DNA of 42,366 nt from Labilithrix sp. (lineage in GTDB: Bacteria; Myxococcota_A; Polyangia; Polyangiales; Polyangiaceae), in contig JAQBQJ010000088.1 in the NCBI GenBank assembly GCA_028287065.1, positions 1 to 42,366 on the forward strand, in the 5' to 3' direction. The translations under genes and the position numbers were made by a program. The first letter of the stretch is position 1. Each line of letters opens with the position of its first letter. Of this stretch, positions 30,075 through 39,193 are shown piece by piece. Below the pieces are notes generated by a model, which saw only the letters and a program-made list of their open reading frames with translations, was not told the DNA's origin and ran no database searches.

Positions 30075-31751
30075 GTGGGGACCGAGCTCCAAGAGCGCCT
30101 CCGCGAGGCACGCGCGTTCGACGCGCGCGAGGTCGCCGAGGCCAAGATCGGCCGCCTGACGCGGTGGTTCGACGAGCAGCGCCTCGATGCGGCGGTCGTC
30201 GGTGTGAGCGGCGGGGTCGACTCCGCGCTCGTGCTCGCGCTGCTCCACGCGGCTTCGAAGGCGCCGGGCTCGAAGCTCCGTCGCGTCGTCGCGCTGCTCC
30301 TCCCGATCGGCGGCCCTGGAGCGACGGGCCAGGCCGAGGCCAGCGCGCGCGGACGACGCGTCGCCGACGCGCTCGGCGCGGAAGTCTGGGAAGCGCCGCT
30401 CACCGGCGGTCTCGCCGCGATCGTCGCGTCGCTCTCGAAGGCGTCTTCGCTCGCGTTCGATGCGTGGGCCGAGGGACAGTGCCTCAGCGTCGTGCGCACG
30501 CCCGCGCTCTACGGCGCCGCTGCGCTGCTCCAGGCACACGGATATCGTTCCGTCGTCGTGGGCACGACGAACCGCGACGAGGGTGCGTATCTCGGGTTCT
30601 TCGGAAAGGCGTCCGACGGGATGGTCGACCTGCAGCCCATCTCCGATCTCCACAAGTCCGAGGTGCGCGCGCTCGCGCGTCATCTCGGCGTGCCCGACGA
30701 GATCGTCACGGCCGTCCCGGCGGGCGACGTGCACGACGGGCGCGTCGACGAGGAGATGATCGGCGCGTCGTACGACGAGGTCGAGACGGTGCTCCGGCTC
30801 CGCGAGCTCGAACGCGACGTCTCGCACGCGTCGATCGAGCGACAGCACGCGAAGAATCGACACAAGTACGTCGCCGGCGATCCCGCGGTGCACCTCGACG
30901 TGATGCCGCGTGGGGTGCCCGGCGGGTGGCGCGACGAGGTGCTGTCGGGGCGGGAGGAGCGGCGACCGGGCGCAGGGGCGATTCCGGGGGCGTGGGATCC
31001 GCCGGAGATACGGCTCGATCCGGTGGGCGACATTCCAACGTGGGAGCGGCTCGGGATTACGGGCACGGGCACGGGCACGGGCACGGGGGATGCGCTCGTG
31101 TTGCGGGTGACGCGAGCGATCACGCACGGCGATTGTCGGCGACTGAGAGAGGCGATGGACTCCTTCGCGCACGCCGAGCCCGTCGGCGTGACCGGGGTCC
31201 GCGAGGCACACGACGCCTACGGGATCGGATCGGTGCGCGCGACGGCCTGGTCGCCCGAGCTCGCGCGCGCGCTGGGGAAGCGGCTTCGGCCTGCGCTCCC
31301 GTCCGTGCGCTTCCTCGACGACTTCACGCCGACGGACCGCTTCGGACATCGCACGTACCGCCTCGTCGGGCTGTCGCCGTTGCTCCGCTTCATGCGCTAC
31401 GAGCCGGGCGGACGTCATCTCTGTCACTACGACGCCGGATTCGACTACGGCGACGGACGGCGCACGCTGCTCTCGGCCGTCTTCTATCTCACCGATGCGC
31501 CCGACAGCGGGGCCACGCGCTTCGTGCGCGACGGTCAGGATTCGCTGCCCGTGCGCGAGCGCGACTTCTCCGACTGGAGCCGCGACACGCGCGACGACGA
31601 GGTGGTGCTATGCGTGCATCCTGCACGCGGTGACGTCCTCGTCTTCGACCATCGCCTCTGCCACGACGTCCAGCGCTGGGACGGCCCCGGCGCGCGCGTG
31701 ATCATCCGCGCCGACGTCGTGTACGAGGCCGTGCCCGACGGACGATCCTGA
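30075..31751 (+). CDS. Fusion: ammonia-dependent NAD synthetase plus 2-oxoglutarate/Fe(II) dioxygenase
   Basis: A 558-residue protein starting with GTG. Residues 1-275 are an NH3-dependent NadE (PP-loop SGGVDSALV at about 45; GTTNRDEGAYLGFFGK; DLQPISDLHKSEVRALARHLG; DEEMIGASYDEVE). These convert nicotinate adenine dinucleotide to NAD; no glutaminase domain is present. Residues 276-340 are a linker with a GTGTGTGTG run. Residues 340-555 are a prolyl-4-hydroxylase-like dioxygenase: iron ligands His451 and Asp453 (HYDAGFDY) and His530 (DHRLCHDV), with Arg in RVIIRADVVYE for 2-oxoglutarate. Both active sites appear complete. I know of no described fusion of this kind. The stop and the next start overlap (TGATG). 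Function of the oxygenase part is unknown. The long in-frame upstream extension to 29247 is only shadow of CheR. Confidence 0.87.
   Translation: MGTELQERLREARAFDAREVAEAKIGRLTRWFDEQRLDAAVVGVSGGVDSALVLALLHAASKAPGSKLRRVVALLLPIGGPGATGQAEASARGRRVADALGAEVWEAPLTGGLAAIVASLSKASSLAFDAWAEGQCLSVVRTPALYGAAALLQAHGYRSVVVGTTNRDEGAYLGFFGKASDGMVDLQPISDLHKSEVRALARHLGVPDEIVTAVPAGDVHDGRVDEEMIGASYDEVETVLRLRELERDVSHASIERQHAKNRHKYVAGDPAVHLDVMPRGVPGGWRDEVLSGREERRPGAGAIPGAWDPPEIRLDPVGDIPTWERLGITGTGTGTGTGDALVLRVTRAITHGDCRRLREAMDSFAHAEPVGVTGVREAHDAYGIGSVRATAWSPELARALGKRLRPALPSVRFLDDFTPTDRFGHRTYRLVGLSPLLRFMRYEPGGRHLCHYDAGFDYGDGRRTLLSAVFYLTDAPDSGATRFVRDGQDSLPVRERDFSDWSRDTRDDEVVLCVHPARGDVLVFDHRLCHDVQRWDGPGARVIIRADVVYEAVPDGRS
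31059..31088 (+). repeat. Hexanucleotide microsatellite (ACGGGC x4, then ACGGGG) encoding the fusion linker
   Basis: Four perfect ACGGGC copies and one variant, in frame, encode alternating Thr-Gly (residues about 329-338) between the NAD synthetase and dioxygenase domains. A change of one repeat unit adds or removes Thr-Gly without a frameshift, so the linker length could vary among strains. Confidence 0.85.
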
Positions 31752-33238
31752 TGCACTGGAAGATCCGGCGCGATCCGTACCTCGCCACGCTCGCCGAGCG
31801 CAGCGGCGACGACGCGGTGTTCGCTGCGGGCTTCTTCCTCGACGAGGACGACGTGGACAGCCCGCTCGACGACGTCGACTGGCATTGCACGCCCGTCCCG
31901 GAGCATCGACCGGCCGAGCGTCCGGTCGTGCTCCTCTCCACCGGCGGCTTCTGTCCACCGCACGCGGGTCACCTCGCGATGATGGCGCGTGCGCGCGTAG
32001 CCGCCGAGAAGGCCGGCTTCACGGTGCTCGGCGGGTATCTCTCACCCGGCCACGACGCGTACCTCACGATGAAGTGCGGGCCCGCCGCGATCCCCGCGTC
32101 CGTGCGCCTCCGCATGTGCGCCGAAGCGATCGCGCGCGACCAAAGCGATTGGCTGCTCGTCGATCCATGGGAGGCGCTCCACCGGCGCGTGTCCGTGAAC
32201 TACACGGACGTGACGGCGCGTCTCCGCGCGTATCTCCGCGCGCATCTCGATCCGCGCATCGAGGTGCTCTACGTGTGCGGCGGCGACAACGCGCGCTTCG
32301 GTCGCGCGTTCGTCGACGAGGGCGGCTGCGTCATCGTCGGCCGGCGCGGCGCCGAGGCGGAGCTCGCTTCATGGCGGCGCGAGCTCGACGGATGCGCGCG
32401 CATCTTGTGGAGCGAGGGCGACCATCCGGCCTCGTCGAGGGCCGTTCGCGCCGCGAGGTGGAGCGACGAAACGAAGAAGCGCCTCGTCCTGCGGATCGAG
32501 GACGCGCGCGCGGTGCATACGCTCGGCATCACGACGCTCCCCGCATTCCAGGACGCGCTCGCGTCGCTGCTCGGCGAGCATGCCGCGGTTCGGCGGATCG
32601 GGCTCGACGCGTCTCCTCCTGCCGACGACGCGCTCAGCCTCGATGCCATGGTGCCCGCGCGGCACAACCTCGCCGTGAGCCGGCTGTACGCGCTCGGTGG
32701 ATACCGGGCGCTCGCGCACGTCGCCCGGCCCGGGGCCCCGCCGCTCGCCGAGCAGCTCGCGGCGATCCCTCCGCGCACGTACACGCTGCACGACGACGAT
32801 CGCATGACCGGCGGAACGCTCGCCGCGGTCCGCGCGATGCTCCCTCCGCACGTGCGCATCGCAGGCACACGGCTCGCGATCGCCCACGAAGACGACGAGG
32901 AGGTGGTCGACAGCCGTGACTTCCTGCTCGGCGCGGACGAAGGCGGCCTGGTCGTCGCGCTGCCCGATCGCCGCCTCGGACGCGCGCCGTACGTCCTGCC
33001 GTACGTCGATCCGGCGGTGCGGTGCTGCGTGCCTCCGCAGCATGTCCGCGAATTCTCGGTGAGGGTCTGGGCGCTCAACGAGCGCACGTTCGCCGGCACC
33101 GGGCTCTGCGTCCGCGATCTCCCCGCCGCGACGCGCGCCACGTTCCGCTTCCTCGGCGAGGAGCGCCTCCTCGAGGACGTCTGCCGGTGGCACGTCGAGC
33201 GGCTCGAACGGCTCCGGCCACCCGGCGCTCGCCCCTGA
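31751..33238 (+). CDS. NMN/NaMN adenylyltransferase-type protein with C-terminal phosphoribosyltransferase-like domain
   Basis: A 495-residue protein. After a 55-residue lead comes a nucleotidyltransferase domain (about 58-250): STGGFCPPHAGHLAMM (the GxFxPxHxGH site), VCGGDNARFGRAF and SSRAVRAARW (like the ISSTxxR motif). It fits the NMNAT/NaMNAT superfamily that makes NAD or NaAD from mononucleotide and ATP. The last part (about 270-490) contains VSRLYALGGYRALAHVARPG and HDDDRMTGGTLAAVRAML (about 348-365). This matches the PRPP-binding loop pattern (hhDDDxxTGGT) of type I phosphoribosyltransferases; that assignment is from pattern only. It overlaps the NAD synthetase fusion by one base, so the two are translated together. 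The reaction of the second domain is unknown. Confidence 0.78.
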   Translation: MHWKIRRDPYLATLAERSGDDAVFAAGFFLDEDDVDSPLDDVDWHCTPVPEHRPAERPVVLLSTGGFCPPHAGHLAMMARARVAAEKAGFTVLGGYLSPGHDAYLTMKCGPAAIPASVRLRMCAEAIARDQSDWLLVDPWEALHRRVSVNYTDVTARLRAYLRAHLDPRIEVLYVCGGDNARFGRAFVDEGGCVIVGRRGAEAELASWRRELDGCARILWSEGDHPASSRAVRAARWSDETKKRLVLRIEDARAVHTLGITTLPAFQDALASLLGEHAAVRRIGLDASPPADDALSLDAMVPARHNLAVSRLYALGGYRALAHVARPGAPPLAEQLAAIPPRTYTLHDDDRMTGGTLAAVRAMLPPHVRIAGTRLAIAHEDDEEVVDSRDFLLGADEGGLVVALPDRRLGRAPYVLPYVDPAVRCCVPPQHVREFSVRVWALNERTFAGTGLCVRDLPAATRATFRFLGEERLLEDVCRWHVERLERLRPPGARP

Positions 33239-33284
33239 TCCGAGCGCGACAGCGTCTCGCCCGACCGCTACCATCCCGCCTTCG

Positions 33285-34139
33285 ATGAACGCGCCGCTCG
33301 ACACTGACGTCGCGATCGAGACGCCCGAGCACATCGTCTTCCACTATCGCCTCGCCGGGCCCGCGCGTCGCGGTCTCGCGTACGTGATCGACCTCGTCCT
33401 CGTCTACGGCATCGTGCTCGTCCTCGTCATCCTCGTCGTGATGGCGTTCTTCTCCGGCACGACCAGCGGCGATCTCGGCTCCGGTGCGAAGGCCTTCAGC
33501 GGCCTCGTGCTCCTCGCGTTGTTCGCGGCGCAGTGGGTCTGGTTCGTGGTCTGGGAAGCGACGCGCGGTCAGTCGCCGGGGAAGAAGTGGACGGGCGTCC
33601 GCGTCCTCGCCGAGAACGGCCGCCCGATCGGGTGGCGCGCCGCGGCGCTCCGCAACCTGCTCCGTGCCGCGGACGCACTTCCGACCGGCTACCTCGTCGG
33701 GCTCGCGTCGATGTCGATGTCGTCGCGCTTCCAGCGCCTCGGCGATCTCGCGGCCGGCACGATCGTCGTCGTGCCCGAGCGCGTGTCGGCGGCCACGCCG
33801 ATCGAGCTCTCCCCGCCCGCGAAGCCGAAGGAGCTCGCGACGCTTCCCGACGACGTCTCGCTCGACGCCGACGAGCGGGAAGCCATCGAGCTGTTCCTGC
33901 GGCGCCGGCACACGCTCGGACACGCGCGCGAGCTCGAGCTCGCGCGCATGATCGCTCAGCCCATCGCTGCCCGCTTCGGCTTCCGTCACGACGATCCCTC
34001 ACGGCTGCTCGCCATCCTCTACGATCGTGCCGTCAACGCAGGACGCACCGAGGCGCCGCCCTCGTCGTGGCGTCCTCGCGCGCGCGAGCGCGATCGTAAC
34101 GGGCCCAGGAAGGAAGGAGCGCCGCCGCGATGGCCATAG
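33285..34139 (+). CDS. RDD family membrane protein
   Basis: A 284-residue protein of the RDD family. It has three or four hydrophobic helices: YVIDLVLVYGIVLVLVILVVMAF (about 35-58), FSGLVLLALFAAQWVWFVVWEA, and LVGLASMSMSS. The typical GKKWTGVRVLAENGRPIGWRAAALRN loop with its Arg-rich start (ARRGLAYVIDL) is present. A soluble charged C-terminal part of about 110 residues follows. The family has been linked to Na+/H+ or solute transport but is mostly uncharacterised. It heads a four-gene overlapping operon (RDD, SpoIIM-like, membrane protein, DUF4129-DUF4350), a set usually found with MoxR and DUF58 genes, which follow here at 39194-41530. A TACCAT box lies 10 bases upstream of the ATG. The stop overlaps the next start by 10 bases. 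Confidence 0.9.
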   Translation: MNAPLDTDVAIETPEHIVFHYRLAGPARRGLAYVIDLVLVYGIVLVLVILVVMAFFSGTTSGDLGSGAKAFSGLVLLALFAAQWVWFVVWEATRGQSPGKKWTGVRVLAENGRPIGWRAAALRNLLRAADALPTGYLVGLASMSMSSRFQRLGDLAAGTIVVVPERVSAATPIELSPPAKPKELATLPDDVSLDADEREAIELFLRRRHTLGHARELELARMIAQPIAARFGFRHDDPSRLLAILYDRAVNAGRTEAPPSSWRPRARERDRNGPRKEGAPPRWP

Positions 34140-35140
34140 CCTCTGCCCTCACCGAGAAGGCGTTCGCGGATCGCCGGCGCAAGAGCTGGGACGAGCTCGA
34201 TTCGCTGTCGCGCAAGACGTCGGCGCGTGGGCTCCGCACGCTCGAGGCGACCGACGTCGTCGCGCTGCCGTCGCTCTATCGAGACGTGTGCGCCGATCTC
34301 GCGGCGGCGGAGGCGGCTCGGTACAGCGCGCCGCTCGTCGCGTACCTGCGTGGCCTCGCTGCGTCGGCGCACACGATCCTGTATGGACCGCACGCGCGAG
34401 CGCGCGGCGAAGGCGGAGAGATCCGCCTGAAGCACGCATGGCTCGTGGCGTTCCCGCGCGCCGTGCGCACGCGCTGGCGCGCCATGTCGCTCGCGGCAGC
34501 GCTCTTCTTCATCCCGCTCGCGATCGGCGTCGTCCTCACGCTGCGCGATCCGTCGTTCGCCTTCCGCGTCGCTCCGGAGTCGATGCTGAGGCCCCTGACG
34601 GAGGCCTACGCCAAGGGCTTCGACGCAGGCCGCGATGGCGGCGAGGGCACGATGATGGCGGGCTACTACGTCTACAACAACGTCGGCATCGCGCTGCGTT
34701 GCTTCGCGCTCGGGATCTTCGGCGGCATCGGGTCGGCGTTCTATCTCGTGCAGAACGGGCTCTCGATCGGCGCGATCCTCGGCTACGTCGCTTCGCAGGG
34801 CGCAGGCGCGAACATCGGCACGTTCATCGTCGGCCATGGATCGCTCGAGCTCGGCGCGATCGTCCTCGCGGGCGGGGCCGGCCTGTCGATGGGGTGGTCG
34901 GTGATCGCGCCTGGTGAGCAGACGCGGCTCGCGTCGCTGCAGCGCACCGCGCGCGAGATCCTCGTCATCGTCGCGGGCGCCTCCGTCATGCTCCTCATGG
35001 CGGCAGGCATCGAGGCGTTCTGGTCGGCGTCGAGCACGCCGCGCGTCATCAAGCTCGGCATCGGCGGGACGCTGTTCGTGCTCGTGGTCGCGTACATCCT
35101 GTTCGCGGGGCGTGACGACCACGACGAGGCCAAATCATGA
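34130..35140 (+). CDS. SpoIIM-like membrane protein (COG1300)
   Basis: A 336-residue membrane protein of the stage II sporulation protein M family. A soluble N-terminal helical region (about 1-110; RRRKSWDELDSLSRKTSARGL is typical) is followed by five hydrophobic helices from about residue 120, including the conserved YVYNNVGIALRCFALGIFGGIGS and SIGAILGYVASQ and the FIVGHGSLELGAIVLAGGAGLSMG block. Outside sporulators, such proteins form a conserved unit with RDD, DUF4129, MoxR and DUF58 genes; the function is unknown, probably envelope-related. It overlaps the RDD gene by 10 bases and the next gene by 4. The ATG at 34130 has GGAAGGAG about 12 bases upstream. Confidence 0.92.
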   Translation: MAIASALTEKAFADRRRKSWDELDSLSRKTSARGLRTLEATDVVALPSLYRDVCADLAAAEAARYSAPLVAYLRGLAASAHTILYGPHARARGEGGEIRLKHAWLVAFPRAVRTRWRAMSLAAALFFIPLAIGVVLTLRDPSFAFRVAPESMLRPLTEAYAKGFDAGRDGGEGTMMAGYYVYNNVGIALRCFALGIFGGIGSAFYLVQNGLSIGAILGYVASQGAGANIGTFIVGHGSLELGAIVLAGGAGLSMGWSVIAPGEQTRLASLQRTAREILVIVAGASVMLLMAAGIEAFWSASSTPRVIKLGIGGTLFVLVVAYILFAGRDDHDEAKS

Positions 35141-35925
35141 GCCTCGACGTCCTCCGCGCGCGGGTTGCGTTTCGCGATCGCGCGTTCATCGACGTGATGG
35201 ATCTCGCGCTGCGGTTCCTTGCCGTGCACTGGAAGCTCTACGCGAGGGTCGCGTGCATCGTCCTCGTGCCGTGCATCGCGCTGACGGCCCTTGCGGCGTG
35301 GGCCTGGGACTGGACAGCGGCGTGGCTCATGGCGGTGATCCTGTCGGTCGTCGCGCAGGTTCCGTTCACGGTGCTCGCCTCGCGCCTCGTGTTCCAGGAG
35401 AAGGTCTCGGCGCGTGCCGTCGTGCGCGCGGCGCTCCGCGAGATCCCGCGCATCCTCGTGATGCGCCTGGGCTGGGCGGCGCTCGTGTCGTTCGCGACGC
35501 TCATCTTCGTCGCGCCCGGCGCGTGGGTCGCGTCGATCTTCCTCTTCGTCGACGAGGTGATGATCCTCGAGCGGTCACGCATCGGGCCGGCCTTCGGGCG
35601 TTCGCAGCGCATCGCGGCGAGCGCGACCGGCGAAGCGCTGACCGGCGTCTTGATGGTGGTGGTCGTGCCGCTCGCGGCGATCTTCCTCGCCGACGTCGGC
35701 GGCCGCGCGTTCATCGGCGAGGTCCTGCAGTTCCGCGCGCCCGCGCCTGCGTGGACGGCCGGAGGCAGCGTGCTCGCGATCGCCGGCTTCTTCGCGATCA
35801 TCCCGTACGTCGCGACCGCGCGCTTCTTCCTCTACCTCAACGTGCGTACGCGCGCCGAAGGCTGGGACATCCAGACTCGCTTCGCGGCGATCGCCGCGCG
35901 CGCCGAGCAGCAGGAGGCGGCATGA
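35137..35925 (+). CDS. Hypothetical polytopic membrane protein of the RDD/SpoIIM operon
   Basis: A 262-residue protein with about six hydrophobic helices (VACIVLVPCIALTALAAWAW, AWLMAVILSVVAQVPFTVLAS, VSFATLIFVAPGAWVASIFLF, VLMVVVVPLAAIFLADV, VLAIAGFFAIIPYVATARFFLYL). A soluble stretch contains RIGPAFGRSQRIAASA. This pattern, helices with a conserved F-xRS-x-x loop, resembles YciC/DUF975-like integral proteins, but I cannot name it. ATGA overlaps at both ends place it firmly inside the operon between the SpoIIM-like and DUF4129-DUF4350 genes. Confidence 0.8.
   Translation: MSLDVLRARVAFRDRAFIDVMDLALRFLAVHWKLYARVACIVLVPCIALTALAAWAWDWTAAWLMAVILSVVAQVPFTVLASRLVFQEKVSARAVVRAALREIPRILVMRLGWAALVSFATLIFVAPGAWVASIFLFVDEVMILERSRIGPAFGRSQRIAASATGEALTGVLMVVVVPLAAIFLADVGGRAFIGEVLQFRAPAPAWTAGGSVLAIAGFFAIIPYVATARFFLYLNVRTRAEGWDIQTRFAAIAARAEQQEAA
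35913..35917 (+). promoter_or_regulatory. Shine-Dalgarno site of the DUF4129-DUF4350 gene
   Basis: GGAGG four bases before the ATG at 35922, inside the end of the upstream gene. It supports this start over the very long in-frame extension back to 34914. Confidence 0.6.
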
Positions 35926-37894
35926 GGCTCGTGCTCGCCGGCGCGCTCGCTCTCTCGGCGGCTCTCTCTTCGCGCGTCGCCGTCGCGCAGCCGCTCGGCT
36001 CGATCGGTTCGCTCGGCGCGCCCGAGCATGTCGAGAGCGCGCGTCGCGAGGGCAAGTACACGTTCTGCTCGAGCCCGCGCCGGCCGCTCACCTCGAAGCA
36101 GCGCGACCTGTGTCCGCTCGCCTCCGACGTGACCGGATGCGAGGGCTTCGCGAAGGCTTGCCTGACCGCCGCGGACGGTTCGACCGCGGACGGCGACAGC
36201 GAAGCGAGGACCTCGAAGGGGCAGAAGAACGACGGCGCGAGCGACGGCTCCTCGTCCCGCCAGATCACCGGCGCGCTCGGCGCGTTCGCGCAGGCGCTGA
36301 TCTGGCTGTTCCTCGCGGTCGTCATCATCGCGATCGCCGTTCCCCTCGTCCGCGCGCTCTTGCGCGCACGCCGGAACAAGGAGCTCGCCGATCGACCGGA
36401 GCGCGCGACGAACGTCGCGGTGGCCGTGGATCGTCCGCCGCCGCCTCGCGCCGAAGAGATCTCCGACGCCGAAGCGGCGCTGCGCGAAGCCGACGAGGCC
36501 GCGCGCCGCGGCGAGCTCTCGCGTGCGCTCGGCCTCTATCTCGCCGCGTCGCTGTCCGCGCTGGATCGTCGTGGCGCGATCCGCCTCGCGCGTCATCGGA
36601 CGAACGGCGAGTACGTGCGCTCGTGCGCGGAGGACGCTGCGCGAAAGCCCCTGCGCGAGATCGTGCGCGAGGTCGATCGCGTCGAGTTCGGCAAGCTCAC
36701 GCCGACCGGCGACGCGGTCGCGAACGTCGCGGCGCGCGCGACGGCGGTCGTCCGCGCGACGAACGCGATGACCGCGGCGCTCGTAATCTCGCTGCTCGCC
36801 CTCACGCTTCTCGGATGCGGCGCCTCCGGAGATCGTCGAAGAGGAGGCACCGTCGACGATCCCGCGGGCGACGAGCTCCCGATGGACGTCCTTCGACGCA
36901 GCGGCATCGACGCCGCTTACCTCTCCACGTCGCTCGCGGCGCTTCCCGTGCCGGGCCCCGACGAGGTCGCCCCGGTCGTCGTCGTCGACGCCACGCGCGT
37001 CCTCATCGAGGAGGAGTCCGCGGCGCATCTCTTGCGCTGGGTCGATGCCGGCGGCGTGCTCGTCCTCTTCGGTTCGCCCGGTTCGTGGCCGCACGAGCTC
37101 GCCGCGACCGAGGGCACGGCGACGAACGACCACGTCGACGTCGTCACGAGCGAGGTGTTCGCGCGCGGCGCACGCGTCGGCAACGCACGCGCGCTCGTGT
37201 GGCCGGACAGCGATCCCATCGCGTTCGCCGGCAAGAGCGCCTACGCCGCGCATCGTCCGCACGGCAAGGGCATGATCCTCGGCGTCGCGGGGCACGAGCT
37301 CTTCACGAACGTCGGCGTCGCGAGGCCCGACAACGCCGGCGTGTTCGTCGCGCTGCTCGACGTCGCGATGTCCGATCGACGGCTCACGAGCGTCGTGCGC
37401 GGCGTGTCGAGCGCGGCCGTTCCCTCGGTGCGCGTCGCCCGTGCCGAGGACGGCATCCCACCGCCGAGCAACCCGTTCTCCGCGCTCGTCCAGGCCGGTC
37501 TCGGGAAGGGCTCGTGGCATGCGCTCGCCGCCGCGATCGTCCTCTTCCTCGCGTACGGGATCCGTCAAGCGCGTCCGAGGCCGGCGCCTGCTCCCGCACG
37601 ACGCGCCTTCGCCGAGCACGTCGAGGCGACCGGCGCCTTCTACGGACGCGCGCACGCGCACGGACATGCGCTCGCATCGTACGGGCGCTACGCGGAGATG
37701 CGCCTCCGCGAGCGTGTCCCGCGCGGCGCCGATCCCGTGCAGTTCCTCGCGACGCGCGCAAAGGTCCCCCGCGACGACGCCGCTCGCGTATGGAAGCGCG
37801 CCACCGAAGCGAGCGCCGACGAGGCTCCGCGCGGCGACGAGCTCACGACCATCCGCGACCTCGGCGCGATGCTCGCGAAGGCGCTAGAAACAGG

Positions 37895-37898
<4 letters not shown>
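35922..37898 (+). CDS. DUF4129-DUF4350 fusion membrane protein
   Basis: A 658-residue protein. A signal peptide (MRLVLAGALALSAALSSRVAVAQ) precedes an extracytoplasmic part with Cys pairs (TFCSSPRRP and DLCPLAS). A helix (about 125-147, IWLFLAVVIIAIAVPLVRALL) leads to a DUF4129-like domain (ALREADEAARRGELSRALGLYLAASLSALDRRG, then RTNGEYVRSC). Residue 283 begins MTAALVISLLALTLLGCG, which looks like a lipoprotein signal sequence in mid-protein. A DUF4350-like domain follows (RRSGIDAAYLSTSLAALP, LRWVDAGGVLVLFG, FTNVGVARPDNAGVFVALL), then another helix (about 535-550) and a soluble end. In many genomes DUF4129 and DUF4350 are separate genes, so this is probably a gene fusion. It overlaps the convergent flavoprotein gene by 4 bases at its 3' end. 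Confidence 0.85.
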
Positions 37899-39175
<1,277 letters not shown>

Positions 39176-39183
39176 CGCGGCGA

Positions 39184-39189
39184 ACAGTA
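39184..39189 (-). promoter_or_regulatory. Candidate short-leader -10 box for the flavoprotein
   Basis: On the minus strand TACTGT, in the context CTACTGT, lies eight bases before the ATG at 39175. It is the same box as before ilvE (21679-21684). The whole divergent promoter region with the MoxR gene is under 40 bases. Confidence 0.35.
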
Positions 39190-39193
39190 GCAG

